Positions 30,245 to 38,447 of a stretch of DNA of 42,395 nt are shown in pieces; within the stretch, counting starts at the first letter, position 1; each line of letters opens with the position of its first letter. The DNA lies in NCBI GenBank assembly GCA_947174305.1, contig CAMWIH010000005.1, forward strand, positions 1 through 42,395. Direction: 5' to 3'. Both the position numbers and the translations under genes were made by a program. Source of the DNA: an uncultured Porphyromonadaceae bacterium (GTDB taxonomy: Bacteria > Bacteroidota > Bacteroidia > Bacteroidales > Muribaculaceae). Below the pieces are notes generated by a model. That model did not search any database. It was not told the origin of the DNA and saw only the letters and a program-made list of their open reading frames with translations.

Positions 30245-32215
30245 ATGAATAGACTGACTTTCCTTACAACATGCGCTGCCGTCTGCCTAACCATGGCTTC
30301 CGCGCTTCCGGCACATGCCGATAAGAAAAAGAATGTGCTCGACATTAAGCAGAGCATAACCGACGAGAATATTGTGTTCCCCGAGGCTAATTATGAAGCC
30401 GAGAGCCGCAAGATGCTCGAGGGGTGGTATATGCAGAATTATATGGCCACCGACGACCGGTACAGCTCGAAAGAGGATGTCCCGACTTCCGACGACACTT
30501 ACCGCCGCCGCCTTTCCCAACTGCCAACAATTATAGAAATGCCTTTCAATCAGGTGGTGAAAAGCCATATCGAACGCTACACAAAAAAGGGACGTCCGAT
30601 GGTGGCCTCACTCCTCGGATTGAGCAATTATTACATGCCTATCTTCGAGCAGGCTCTCGAAGAACAGGGTTTGCCGCTGGAACTAAAGTATCTCCCCATA
30701 ATCGAGTCGGCTCTCGAACCGAACGCTGTTTCAAAATCCGGCGCAACGGGCCTCTGGCAGTTCATGCTCGCCACAGCTAAAGGTCTGAACATGGAGGTTA
30801 ACTCCCTTGTGGATGAACGTCGCGACCCTTACATCTCCTCTCATCGCGCCGCCAAATTCCTTAAGGACCTGTACAATACGTATGGAAACTGGAATCTCGT
30901 GATTGCAGCCTACAACTGCGGTCCGGGGAACGTGAACAAGGCCCTGCGCCGTGCAGGTGGCGACCCCTCTCAACTCGACTATTGGGCTATCTACAACTAT
31001 CTTCCGGCCGAAACCCGCGGGTATGTGCCGGCATTCATTGCGGCTAACTATGTAATGACTTATTACAAAGATCATAACATCAGTCCCGTGATTCCCACGC
31101 GCCCACTTGTCACCGACACCCTGCATATAGACAAGCGCGTTCATTTCAACCAGATTTCCAAGGTGCTGAATATACCGGTAGAGGAGTTAAGGATGCTTAA
31201 CCCTCAGTTCCGTGCCGACCTCATCCCCGGAAATGAATCAAAAGCATATAACCTTATCCTCCCATCGCAGCAGATGCACGCATACCTTATGAGCGAAGAG
31301 GATATCCTCGCTTACGATTCAGAGAAATATGCGCGCCGCATCGATGTTGAACCAGGCAAGATATCGGGCGCAGTCGAGACAACCGACACATTCATAGCGG
31401 AGGCCGACATACAGCCTGATGCATACCAGGAGATGGCTGAGGCTCCCCAGATGAGGAAACCGGCTGAAGCCACTGCATCAAAATCATCACAAACGAAGGC
31501 TTCCTCCGACTCCAGGACACTCGGACCATCCGATACAAAGACAAGGACACACAAGGTGGAACCGGGCGAATCAATCGCTTCCATATCGGCAAAATATGGC
31601 GTGGCTCCGGAGCAGTTGAAGGAATGGAACAATCTGCGTCGCAATTCAGTGCGCACCGGTCAGGTGCTAAAAATCAGCGGTGGTGAATACCAATCCCGTT
31701 CCAACCAATCTGTAGCCGAGACTCCTTCAAGAAAATCTACCAATGCCTCTTCTCCGTCAGAACAGGCAAGGAAATCCGATCCGGCATCTTCCAAGAGGAA
31801 ACCGGCATCCGAGGAACAGGCATCCACTCCACGTAAAAACAAGGCCAACACACCTCAGGCAGTGGCCACAGCCAAGAAAGGAACTTCAAAGGAGGCTCAG
31901 GAAGCAACAGCCGGAAAGAGGAAAGGGAAGAAAGCCACAGCAGCGGCCACCCCTGCCCAGCCTCAGGAGCACGTGGTGAAGAGCGGAGAATCTTACGACC
32001 GCATTGCCCGCAAATATGGCGTGACCACAGAGGAACTGAAGAGAGCCAACAACGCCACGAGCGATATGATACGACCCGATCAGAAACTCAAGATTCCAAA
32101 GAAAAAGGCTGAGAAGGCCACATCTACTTCTTCAAAATCAAAGAGTGGCGCTGCATCATCTTCTTCGAAATCTTCCAAGTCATCTTCTTCTAAGAAGAAG
32201 TCGAAAAAGAGATAA
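30245..32215 (+). CDS. mltD: Membrane-bound lytic murein transglycosylase D-like, with two LysM domains
   Basis: 656 residues. Signal peptide (1-25, ending AHA). The SLT catalytic domain (about 120-265) contains the catalytic glutamate E154 in PIIESALEPNAVSKSGATGLWQFM and the AAYNCGPGNV block (221-230). A LysM-like segment follows (about 295-350). Two clear LysM domains lie at about 434-477 (HKVEPGESIASISAKYG) and 579-624 (HVVKSGESYDRIARKYG). They are joined by lysine-, serine- and alanine-rich linkers, and the tail is a basic S/K repeat. It cleaves glycan strands of peptidoglycan. It ends the par operon and is followed by a strong terminator. Confidence 0.93.
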   Translation: MNRLTFLTTCAAVCLTMASALPAHADKKKNVLDIKQSITDENIVFPEANYEAESRKMLEGWYMQNYMATDDRYSSKEDVPTSDDTYRRRLSQLPTIIEMPFNQVVKSHIERYTKKGRPMVASLLGLSNYYMPIFEQALEEQGLPLELKYLPIIESALEPNAVSKSGATGLWQFMLATAKGLNMEVNSLVDERRDPYISSHRAAKFLKDLYNTYGNWNLVIAAYNCGPGNVNKALRRAGGDPSQLDYWAIYNYLPAETRGYVPAFIAANYVMTYYKDHNISPVIPTRPLVTDTLHIDKRVHFNQISKVLNIPVEELRMLNPQFRADLIPGNESKAYNLILPSQQMHAYLMSEEDILAYDSEKYARRIDVEPGKISGAVETTDTFIAEADIQPDAYQEMAEAPQMRKPAEATASKSSQTKASSDSRTLGPSDTKTRTHKVEPGESIASISAKYGVAPEQLKEWNNLRRNSVRTGQVLKISGGEYQSRSNQSVAETPSRKSTNASSPSEQARKSDPASSKRKPASEEQASTPRKNKANTPQAVATAKKGTSKEAQEATAGKRKGKKATAAATPAQPQEHVVKSGESYDRIARKYGVTTEELKRANNATSDMIRPDQKLKIPKKKAEKATSTSSKSKSGAASSSSKSSKSSSSKKKSKKR

Positions 32216-32227
32216 GCAATAGGAGAG

Positions 32228-32311
32228 CTTTAAGTTTTAAGATGTAAGTTTTAGGCTTTAAGTTTTAAGATGTAAGTTTTAGGCTTTAAGTTTTAAGACT
32301 TAAGTTTTAAG
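32228..32311. repeat. 28-bp tandem repeat, three copies, after mltD
   Basis: The units start at 32228, 32256 and 32284 with CTTTAAGTTTTAAGATGTAA and share the rest (GTTTTAGG) in the first two copies. The third copy diverges at its end. Within each unit TTTAAG and TTTTAAG recur at 8-10 base spacing. The array lies between the mltD stop and its terminator, within the 3' untranslated region. Confidence 0.85.
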
Positions 32312-32344
32312 AAAAAAAGGATTCGCTTTTGCGAATCCTTTTTT
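32312..32344. terminator. Bidirectional terminator between mltD and slyD
   Basis: A-tract plus GGATTCGC (to 32326), a TTTT loop, then GCGAATCC followed by six T residues (to 32344). The A and T tracts make it a strong intrinsic terminator on both strands between these convergent genes. Confidence 0.9.
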
Positions 32345-32370
32345 ATTAAATTGCAGAATTCCGTCATCTG

Positions 32371-32393
32371 TAGGGACGCACCATGGTGCGTCC
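32371..32393. repeat. Dispersed palindrome, second copy
   Basis: GGACGCACCATGGTGCGTCC (32374-32393) is a perfect 20-base palindrome preceded by TAG. The copy at 18409-18433 shares TAGGGACGCACC and GGTGCGTCC with a different centre. Both copies lie close to the 3' ends of convergent genes, so this is likely a small dispersed element that can also act as a terminator. Confidence 0.8.
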
Positions 32394-32407
32394 GAGACCG
32401 GAATTTA

Positions 32408-32986
32408 TTAATGGCAACCTTCGCAGTTTGACCCGCAATCGGAGCCACAGCCTTCGCCACAGTCTCCACCGCCGCAGCCACCGCAACCGCAACCTGTCGG
32501 CTTGAGCTCATCAGCCGTGGCGTCGCGCACAAGTTCCACTTCCCCTTCATACCTTACGGTCTTCCCGGCAAAGGGATGATTGAAGTCCATCTTGATCTTG
32601 TCGCCCACTTCAAGCACACGACCCAAGACACGGAAACCTTCGGCTGTCATCATTGGGAGGGAAGCTCCGACGGTAACCTCATCCGCAAGCTTGCCATCGC
32701 GCATGAAAATCTCCTTATCCAACTCCATGAGATATTCCGGGCTCGCTTCCCCGAACGCAGCGGCAGGAGGAAGGGTAATCTCAAACTTATCGCCGGCTTT
32801 CAAGCCACGCATCACCTCCACAAGGCCGGGTACAATCTCATGCGAAACACCATAAACCATAAAGTCGGGACGGTCTTTCTCTGTCTCGAAAAGCAGCGAA
32901 CCGTCGGCATCATCATACAAACGGTAGGAATACTCGACATATTTGCCGGCACCCACCTTTTCTTCGTTATTCTTTTTATTACTCAT
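32408..32986 (-). CDS. slyD: SlyD-like FKBP-type peptidyl-prolyl isomerase with Cys-rich tail
   Basis: 192 residues. The FKBP core (about 10-160) has the YSYRLYDDADGSLLFETE opening, the Y-G-x-x-x-E/I-VPGLVEVMRGLKAGDKFEI block and an inserted IF chaperone domain, as in SlyD. The final 30 residues are a glycine-cysteine tail (GCGCGGCGGG, then repeated CG), with at least nine cysteines and a terminal histidine, resembling the nickel-binding tail of SlyD used in hydrogenase maturation. Cytosolic chaperone and metal carrier. The ATG at 32986 is preceded by AAAAGGAAA; the frame to 33019 is a leader extension. Confidence 0.9.
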   Translation of the reverse strand: MSNKKNNEEKVGAGKYVEYSYRLYDDADGSLLFETEKDRPDFMVYGVSHEIVPGLVEVMRGLKAGDKFEITLPPAAAFGEASPEYLMELDKEIFMRDGKLADEVTVGASLPMMTAEGFRVLGRVLEVGDKIKMDFNHPFAGKTVRYEGEVELVRDATADELKPTGCGCGGCGGGDCGEGCGSDCGSNCEGCH

Positions 32987-33015
32987 TTTCCTTTTATTTT
33001 TCTTATTTTTAAGTT

Positions 33016-33855
33016 TCACTGAGCAGGAATCTCATCATAATCCTCATCCTCTCCGGCGGGGGCTTTGGCCTCAATCTCCTCGAGTTCCTCTTCGTCACCA
33101 TGCTTGAGTTCATATTGCTCCTGAGGGATGATCACATTATAATAGAAACCTTTTGCCGACTTGTCACGCCTACGCTTGTCAGACTCATCTGGCTGAACCA
33201 CCAGATAATCGAAGCCGTCGCGCGGATATTCCACATCAACCGCCTCATAACCGAGAAGCTGTGCCACGTCGTATTCATGCATCGGATAAATCACATACCA
33301 CGGATTCTCAACATCCTTCCCCGTTCCTGTGCTCATTATCGTCCCCAAAAGATTCTCCAGACGGTATTCCCATATCTTGGCACGCATATCCTTCTTCTTC
33401 TCCTTAAGCACGTGTACAAGGAATGACATCTGCCGCAGGTCGAATGGATTATCCTCCAAAGCCAGGTTGGCATATTTCTCTATGGTGTCCATCTCCTGCT
33501 TTGTATGCTCCTTCTTGCTGCGCAGGTAATCGGTCTTGTTGGCGTAAGGGGACACGCGGTAAGGGTCGAAGTCCTCCTGAAACATATACCCCAAATAAAA
33601 ATGGCGGAATTCGTCAGGAGTCATCGTCGTATCCTTCCGCTCATACTTGGCCATAAGCTTGGGATAATAGTAATCGCTCTTGGGGTCGAGAGTGGATCGC
33701 TGAATCTCAGGGAGATCCGGCTTCTCCGTCTTATATTTCTTAGTTTCCCCCTTTCTCGGCTGACCACCCTGGGACATACCCTCCATCGCCATCCAGCCCG
33801 TCAAAGGGAGAAGCAAAACGAGTCCGATAGTATATATTCTCTTTCTTATATTCAT
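33016..33855 (-). CDS. DUF4919 protein, secreted
   Basis: 279 residues. The signal peptide runs to about residue 29 (LVLLLPLTGWMAMEGMSQG). The central region (about 60-210) is helical and includes FRHFYLGYMFQEDFDPYR and WYVIYPMHEYDVAQLLGYEA, which fits DUF4919. The tail is very acidic (EDEDYDEIPAQ). No catalytic motif is seen. It is upstream of slyD by 29 bases on the same strand. Function unknown; probably periplasmic. Confidence 0.75.
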   Translation of the reverse strand: MNIRKRIYTIGLVLLLPLTGWMAMEGMSQGGQPRKGETKKYKTEKPDLPEIQRSTLDPKSDYYYPKLMAKYERKDTTMTPDEFRHFYLGYMFQEDFDPYRVSPYANKTDYLRSKKEHTKQEMDTIEKYANLALEDNPFDLRQMSFLVHVLKEKKKDMRAKIWEYRLENLLGTIMSTGTGKDVENPWYVIYPMHEYDVAQLLGYEAVDVEYPRDGFDYLVVQPDESDKRRRDKSAKGFYYNVIIPQEQYELKHGDEEELEEIEAKAPAGEDEDYDEIPAQ

Positions 33856-33912
33856 AAGCCTAATCTTTTGGATGATTCAAACTCGCCGTGAGCTGAGGAG
33901 CTTTTTCATCTT

Positions 33913-34443
33913 TTATTTCTGCACGGCAATCAGCAACACCAAGGCCACTCCGGCCTGCATAACCGTCACAGCAGTTGGGAATCCCTTTGCGAGCAGATAT
34001 CTGAAGAAGTGACCCGAACGCGGAGCGACGGCGCGCCCGTCGGGAGTGTTGGTATATAAAAGGAATCCAAGGAAGATTCCTGCCACGGTCGCGAGTATCA
34101 TTATACCATAAAGCATACTTATGCTTATCTGGAAAGTCGAGCCTAACAGGCCGAGCATCATTCCTGTCAGGGCCCCGCCCGTGATGTAGCCCCATCCCTT
34201 TGTCTGAGCCCTAACCGCGACCGGCTGCAGGTAGCAGGCAAACATGACCACCAGGGTCATGCAGAGCCAGCCGGTGAGCATTGTCATATTGATAGGCAAC
34301 AGTTGCCATCCGTTCTTCTTGGCAAAACTGAGGACCAGAAGTGCCAGAAAAGAGGCCGCGGGTGCCGCTACCTGACGGCCTCGCAAAAGCCATAGTGACA
34401 GAAGCCACAGCACACAGCTCAATATTATCAGGAAGATTGCCAT
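33913..34443 (-). CDS. Small integral membrane protein, conserved hypothetical
   Basis: 176 residues with about five hydrophobic helices (near 3-20, 25-42, 50-72, 83-120 and 155-174). A GGALTGMMLGLLGS segment lies in the middle and a short basic loop RAVAPRSGHFFRYLL before the last helix. I do not recognise the family. It lies 64 bases after the PgpH gene on the same strand and may be co-transcribed with relA-pgpH. I used the ATG at 34443, since the longer frame to 34539 overlaps the pgpH 3' end. Confidence 0.7.
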   Translation of the reverse strand: MAIFLIILSCVLWLLSLWLLRGRQVAAPAASFLALLVLSFAKKNGWQLLPINMTMLTGWLCMTLVVMFACYLQPVAVRAQTKGWGYITGGALTGMMLGLLGSTFQISISMLYGIMILATVAGIFLGFLLYTNTPDGRAVAPRSGHFFRYLLAKGFPTAVTVMQAGVALVLLIAVQK

Positions 34444-34507
34444 TGTTTTTGGGTTATTTATTATATCGTCTATTATTATAACGCGCGAAAGCGTGAAAAT
34501 ATTGGAA

Positions 34508-36604
34508 TCATTGATTTTCCGTCTTGGCGGCATCCTCATTACCTTTCTTTCCGTGCAACTCCGGATAAGCTATCCGGGAGTGGTAGATGGTGGCCAGGCG
34601 CTTCTTGAATGTGTCTTTCACTTTCTCCACATCCTTGAAGCTTATCGGAGCCTCCTTGAACAATCCTTCGGTGGCCTGACTGTCGATAATCTTATCGACA
34701 AGTGCATTTATAGATTTGGGAGTGTAGTCATTAAGGCTTCTGGATGCGGCCTCCACGGCATCAGCCATCATGAGTATGGCAGTTTCCTTCGACTGCGGAT
34801 TAGGCCCCGGGTAGCGGAAGCGGGAGGGGTCAATCTCCTTGTCGGGATTCTCATTGACGGCAGTGTTATAGAAATAGCGTGTCAGGCTACGTCCATGATG
34901 CTCGGAAATGAAATCCCTTATCACTTTCGGAAGCTTATATTTCGTTGCCAAGGCCAATCCTCCGGTGACGTGCGATATGATTTTCTGCGCACTCGTCTCG
35001 GGGTTGAGACCCACGTGAGGGTTAACGCCGTGCTGATTCTCGGTAAAGAATACGGGGCTCTCCATCTTCCCTATGTCGTGGTAGAGGGCGCCGGTCCTGA
35101 CAAGCTGCGTGTTGGCTCCGATTGCCCGCGCGGCCTCTGCCGCAAGCGTGGATACCTGCATTGAATGCTGGAACGTGCCGGGAGCTTCCTCGGCCAGACG
35201 CCGCAATATCTTGTTGTTGATGTCGGAAAGCTCCACGAGAGTGACCATTGAGGTGAAGCCGAATATCCGCTCCACTATCAATATCAGGATATAGGTGAAG
35301 GAGAGGATCACGGCATTGACGGTGAACGTCCCTATCATTCTCCACTGGAAATTGGAAAGGACTCCATCGTTGATGACTATCATCACAAGGTAACCTATGG
35401 AATAGGCCAGGAATGTGAAAAGGGCCGTGCGCAGGAGCTGCGACCTTTGCGTGAGCTGCTGTATGCTGAAAGCCGCCACAAGACCTGCCAGAAGTTCAAG
35501 GAAAATGAACTGCAAGGGATAAACAGCCACAAGGGCCGATATCATTACCGTGACAATGAGCGAGAATATCGCGGTGCGAGTGTCGAAGAATATCAATATT
35601 ATGACCGGTATGGCGGCAAAAGGCACAAGGTAGAGTCCGTTTGCCAGATATTCAAACATCAGCACTGCGAACACCACAAACAGGGTGATGAACGACGTGA
35701 GGAACACCATCTTCTTCTCACTCCCGTAAAAAAACTTGCGGTAAGTGGCAAGATAGAAGTAAAGCAACAGAAACCATATAAGGATATAGACGCCCTTACC
35801 TACATAGAAATAGGTATGCACTTTGGAATTCTTCTCATTCTCCTTGGCCAGACGCTCCATATATGTATTAAGGTTGGTGTAGATCTGAGGAGTCACAATT
35901 TCTCCGCGATCCACAATCCTCTGCCCCTTCTTTATCATTCCGAGCGCACCCTTGGCCACAACAAATTCTTCGTCACGAAATTTGCCGTCGGTTTCAGGGT
36001 CAGATATATAGTTAGGCAATAGACACACGTTCAGTGATTTTGCGATTTCCCCTTCAAGCGGTTTATTATGAGGCAATCCCATGATGGAATTATACACTGA
36101 ATCGATATATTCGTATGCCCGCGAAGGGGAAAGCATCGCGGAGGCCACAAGCGTCTCGGCTGTGTTGCTCCCTTTTTCATCCTTGAGCACCCTCACCTTA
36201 GGCACCTTCTGACTGCTTATATGTTCGTAGGTTTTTGAATCTATAACACCTGTGCGATACACCTCGCCAAGCAATCGTCCTATAAGCTCCGCCTCCTGTG
36301 GCGTGGCTTTCCCCTCCACAGCTTTCCTGAAACGCTCGATGTTCTGCTCGGCACTCTCTTCACTCAAACGCACAAAAGGGATGAAGTTGCTCTCGATGCT
36401 GTCTTGCATTTTGCGCGAATAAGAGGAATCGGGGAGGATCGGTATATCATATTCTGCCGTGAGAAGCTGGTAGCGCCAGGGCTGGTTCATCTCGTAGGTA
36501 TAAGACTGGTGGTCTTCGCGAGGGAGGACAACCAGAATCAATGCCACCGCTCCTATCAGCAGTGCTGTTCGTATGATATCTATTCTTTTTATCTTTGCAC
36601 TCAT
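34508..36604 (-). CDS. pgpH: 7TM-HD phosphohydrolase, PgpH-type c-di-AMP phosphodiesterase
   Basis: 698 residues. One N-terminal transmembrane helix (about 10-27) is followed by an extracytoplasmic 7TMR-HDED domain (about 45-265). Seven hydrophobic helices follow (about 268-450), then a cytosolic HD domain (about 470-660). The HD motif LYHDIGKME lies at 507-515, preceded by EAPGTFQHS (473-481), as in PgpH. PgpH enzymes hydrolyse c-di-AMP to pApA. The whole architecture is intact. It begins six bases after the stop of the Rel gene, so the two nucleotide-signalling enzymes are co-expressed. Confidence 0.92.
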   Translation of the reverse strand: MSAKIKRIDIIRTALLIGAVALILVVLPREDHQSYTYEMNQPWRYQLLTAEYDIPILPDSSYSRKMQDSIESNFIPFVRLSEESAEQNIERFRKAVEGKATPQEAELIGRLLGEVYRTGVIDSKTYEHISSQKVPKVRVLKDEKGSNTAETLVASAMLSPSRAYEYIDSVYNSIMGLPHNKPLEGEIAKSLNVCLLPNYISDPETDGKFRDEEFVVAKGALGMIKKGQRIVDRGEIVTPQIYTNLNTYMERLAKENEKNSKVHTYFYVGKGVYILIWFLLLYFYLATYRKFFYGSEKKMVFLTSFITLFVVFAVLMFEYLANGLYLVPFAAIPVIILIFFDTRTAIFSLIVTVMISALVAVYPLQFIFLELLAGLVAAFSIQQLTQRSQLLRTALFTFLAYSIGYLVMIVINDGVLSNFQWRMIGTFTVNAVILSFTYILILIVERIFGFTSMVTLVELSDINNKILRRLAEEAPGTFQHSMQVSTLAAEAARAIGANTQLVRTGALYHDIGKMESPVFFTENQHGVNPHVGLNPETSAQKIISHVTGGLALATKYKLPKVIRDFISEHHGRSLTRYFYNTAVNENPDKEIDPSRFRYPGPNPQSKETAILMMADAVEAASRSLNDYTPKSINALVDKIIDSQATEGLFKEAPISFKDVEKVKDTFKKRLATIYHSRIAYPELHGKKGNEDAAKTENQ

Positions 36605-36610
36605 CTCTAT

Positions 36611-38392
36611 TTATGATAGTCTCTTTACAGATTTAACACCCTCTATCTTTCTAAGGTCGCGGCATATTCGGTCGGCTTCCCGTCTGGAAGTGGTCTTGAC
36701 CGTAAGGTCGCAATGGAAGAGGTCTTCGCGTGCCTCTATGTTCAGGCACCGTATGTTCATCCCCATCTTTCCTGAGATAAGGCTGCATATCTCCTGAAGT
36801 ATTCCGTGACAGTCCAAACCCTCCACCTCTATCTTCGACGGCTCCCTCTCTTTGCGCAGTTTTGGCTCAGGTTGTGATATCGCTTCGGGCAGAAGCTTAT
36901 CCTTCCTCAACATTGCCCTTATCCGGCTCCGGGCTTTGGCCGATTTGCAATACTGCAGCCATTCGGGTCGCGGGGTCTGCGATTCAGACGTTATGATCTC
37001 CACCTGGTCGCCCGAGCCGAGACGATGCGACAATGGCACCAGGCGATGGTTAATCTTCCCGGCTATGCAATGGCGCCCGAGATGGGTATGTATGGCAAAA
37101 GCCATATCAAGCACTGATGCCCCTGAGGGAAGCGTGATGAGGTCGCCCTTCGGGGTGAATACATATATCTCTGAAGCAAAAAGGTTGAGCTTTATGGTGT
37201 CGAGAAAATCTATGGCGTTAGGCTCGGGATTGGCAAGAATATCCTTCACGGTGTTCATCCATTTGTCGAGCTCCGAATCATCCTCCTTATCCTCCACCCC
37301 GCTCTTATACTTCCAATGGGCGGCATATCCCAGCTCTGCAATATCATCCATCTTGCGGCTCCTGATCTGCACCTCTATCCATTTCCCGTCGGGACCCATC
37401 GCCGTGAGATGCAACGCACGGTAACCGTTGGCTTTGGGGGTGCCGGTCCAGTCGCGCAACCGGTCGGGATGCACGTTGTGACCATCCGTGAAGAAGGTGT
37501 ATATCTCCCAGCAACGGAGCCGCTCCATTGCGTCGTCATCATTCTCGAAGATCACCCTCACGGCATATATATCATACACCTCCTCGAAGGGAATCTTCTT
37601 TTTCATCATCTTGTTATAGATGGAATATGCACTCTTCACGCGTGCCTTTATTTCATATTTGTAGCCGGCTGCATCGAGCTTCTTTCTCACCGGCTCCACA
37701 AATTTCTCCACGATTGTCTTGCGATAGGCCTCGCTCTCGTTGACTTTCGAGGTTATCTCGGCATACATGTCAGGGTGTTCGTAACGGAAAGCAAGGTCTT
37801 CAAATTCCGTCTTTATCTTGAAAAGGCCGAGGCGATGGGCAAGCGGGGCATAGATATAGAGGGTCTCCCCGGCTATCTTATGTTGTTTTTCAGGCCGCAA
37901 CGAACCGAGGGTGCGCATATTATGCAGGCGGTCGGCCATCTTTATAAGGATCACCCGGATATCACTCGACATGGACAGCAGCAACTTGCGGAAATTCTCT
38001 GCCTGCAACGAAGCGCGATCGCCGAAGATGCCGCCTGAAATCTTGGTGAGCCCTTCCACTATCGAGGCTATTTTCTCACCGAAAGCCGCCTCGATATCCT
38101 CGCGGGTAAACTCCGTATCCTCCACAACGTCGTGAAGCAACGCGGCACAGATGGAGGTGGAGCCAAGCCCGAACTCGGAGATCACAATCTTAGCGACAGC
38201 TATAGGATGCAATATGTAAGGCTCTCCGCTTCGCCTCCGCACACCTTTATGGGCGGCCTTGGCAAAGCGGAAAGCTCGATCTATCTTCTCCACCTTCTTG
38301 CGGTGGTTGCTGTTGAGATAGCATCTCAGCACTTCCTGATATGCCTCCTCAACCCTCTGATCTTCTTCCAACTCAATTTGCCCCATAATCAT
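36611..38392 (-). CDS. relA: RelA/SpoT-family (p)ppGpp synthetase/hydrolase, short form
   Basis: 593 residues, clearly shorter than the 720-750 usual for long RSH enzymes. The HD hydrolase domain (about 35-200) has intact LLHDVVEDT (85-93) and MADRLHN (152-158). The synthetase domain (about 235-365) has RVKSAYSIYNKM (251-262), the acidic D274 in YDIYAVR and E340 in EVQIR. The segment NGYRALHLT (322-330) departs from the usual NGYxSLHT. The TGS domain is at about 407-468 and the ACT domain at about 520-593. Only about 20-50 residues lie between TGS and ACT, so the helical and zinc-finger-like regulatory regions are missing. It probably makes and degrades (p)ppGpp. Two ATGs, at 38392 and 38386, are possible starts. 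Confidence 0.93.
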   Translation of the reverse strand: MIMGQIELEEDQRVEEAYQEVLRCYLNSNHRKKVEKIDRAFRFAKAAHKGVRRRSGEPYILHPIAVAKIVISEFGLGSTSICAALLHDVVEDTEFTREDIEAAFGEKIASIVEGLTKISGGIFGDRASLQAENFRKLLLSMSSDIRVILIKMADRLHNMRTLGSLRPEKQHKIAGETLYIYAPLAHRLGLFKIKTEFEDLAFRYEHPDMYAEITSKVNESEAYRKTIVEKFVEPVRKKLDAAGYKYEIKARVKSAYSIYNKMMKKKIPFEEVYDIYAVRVIFENDDDAMERLRCWEIYTFFTDGHNVHPDRLRDWTGTPKANGYRALHLTAMGPDGKWIEVQIRSRKMDDIAELGYAAHWKYKSGVEDKEDDSELDKWMNTVKDILANPEPNAIDFLDTIKLNLFASEIYVFTPKGDLITLPSGASVLDMAFAIHTHLGRHCIAGKINHRLVPLSHRLGSGDQVEIITSESQTPRPEWLQYCKSAKARSRIRAMLRKDKLLPEAISQPEPKLRKEREPSKIEVEGLDCHGILQEICSLISGKMGMNIRCLNIEAREDLFHCDLTVKTTSRREADRICRDLRKIEGVKSVKRLS

Positions 38393-38407
38393 TTAGACTC
38401 TGTTTCA

Positions 38408-38439
38408 CAAAAATAACAAATCTTCCTGACTTCGGCAAA
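38408..38439 (-). promoter_or_regulatory. Promoter of the relA-pgpH operon
   Basis: On the minus strand TTTG (38439-38436) and TATTTTTG (38415-38408) are separated by exactly 20 bases. The expected transcription start is near 38402, only about 10-16 bases before the two possible ATG codons, so the mRNA would be nearly leaderless. Confidence 0.75.
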
Positions 38440-38447
38440 TCAAATTA

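Noticed and set aside
37316-38038. 240-codon open frame on the plus strand
   Set aside because: It is antisense to the Rel hydrolase and synthetase domains, which are clear on the minus strand.
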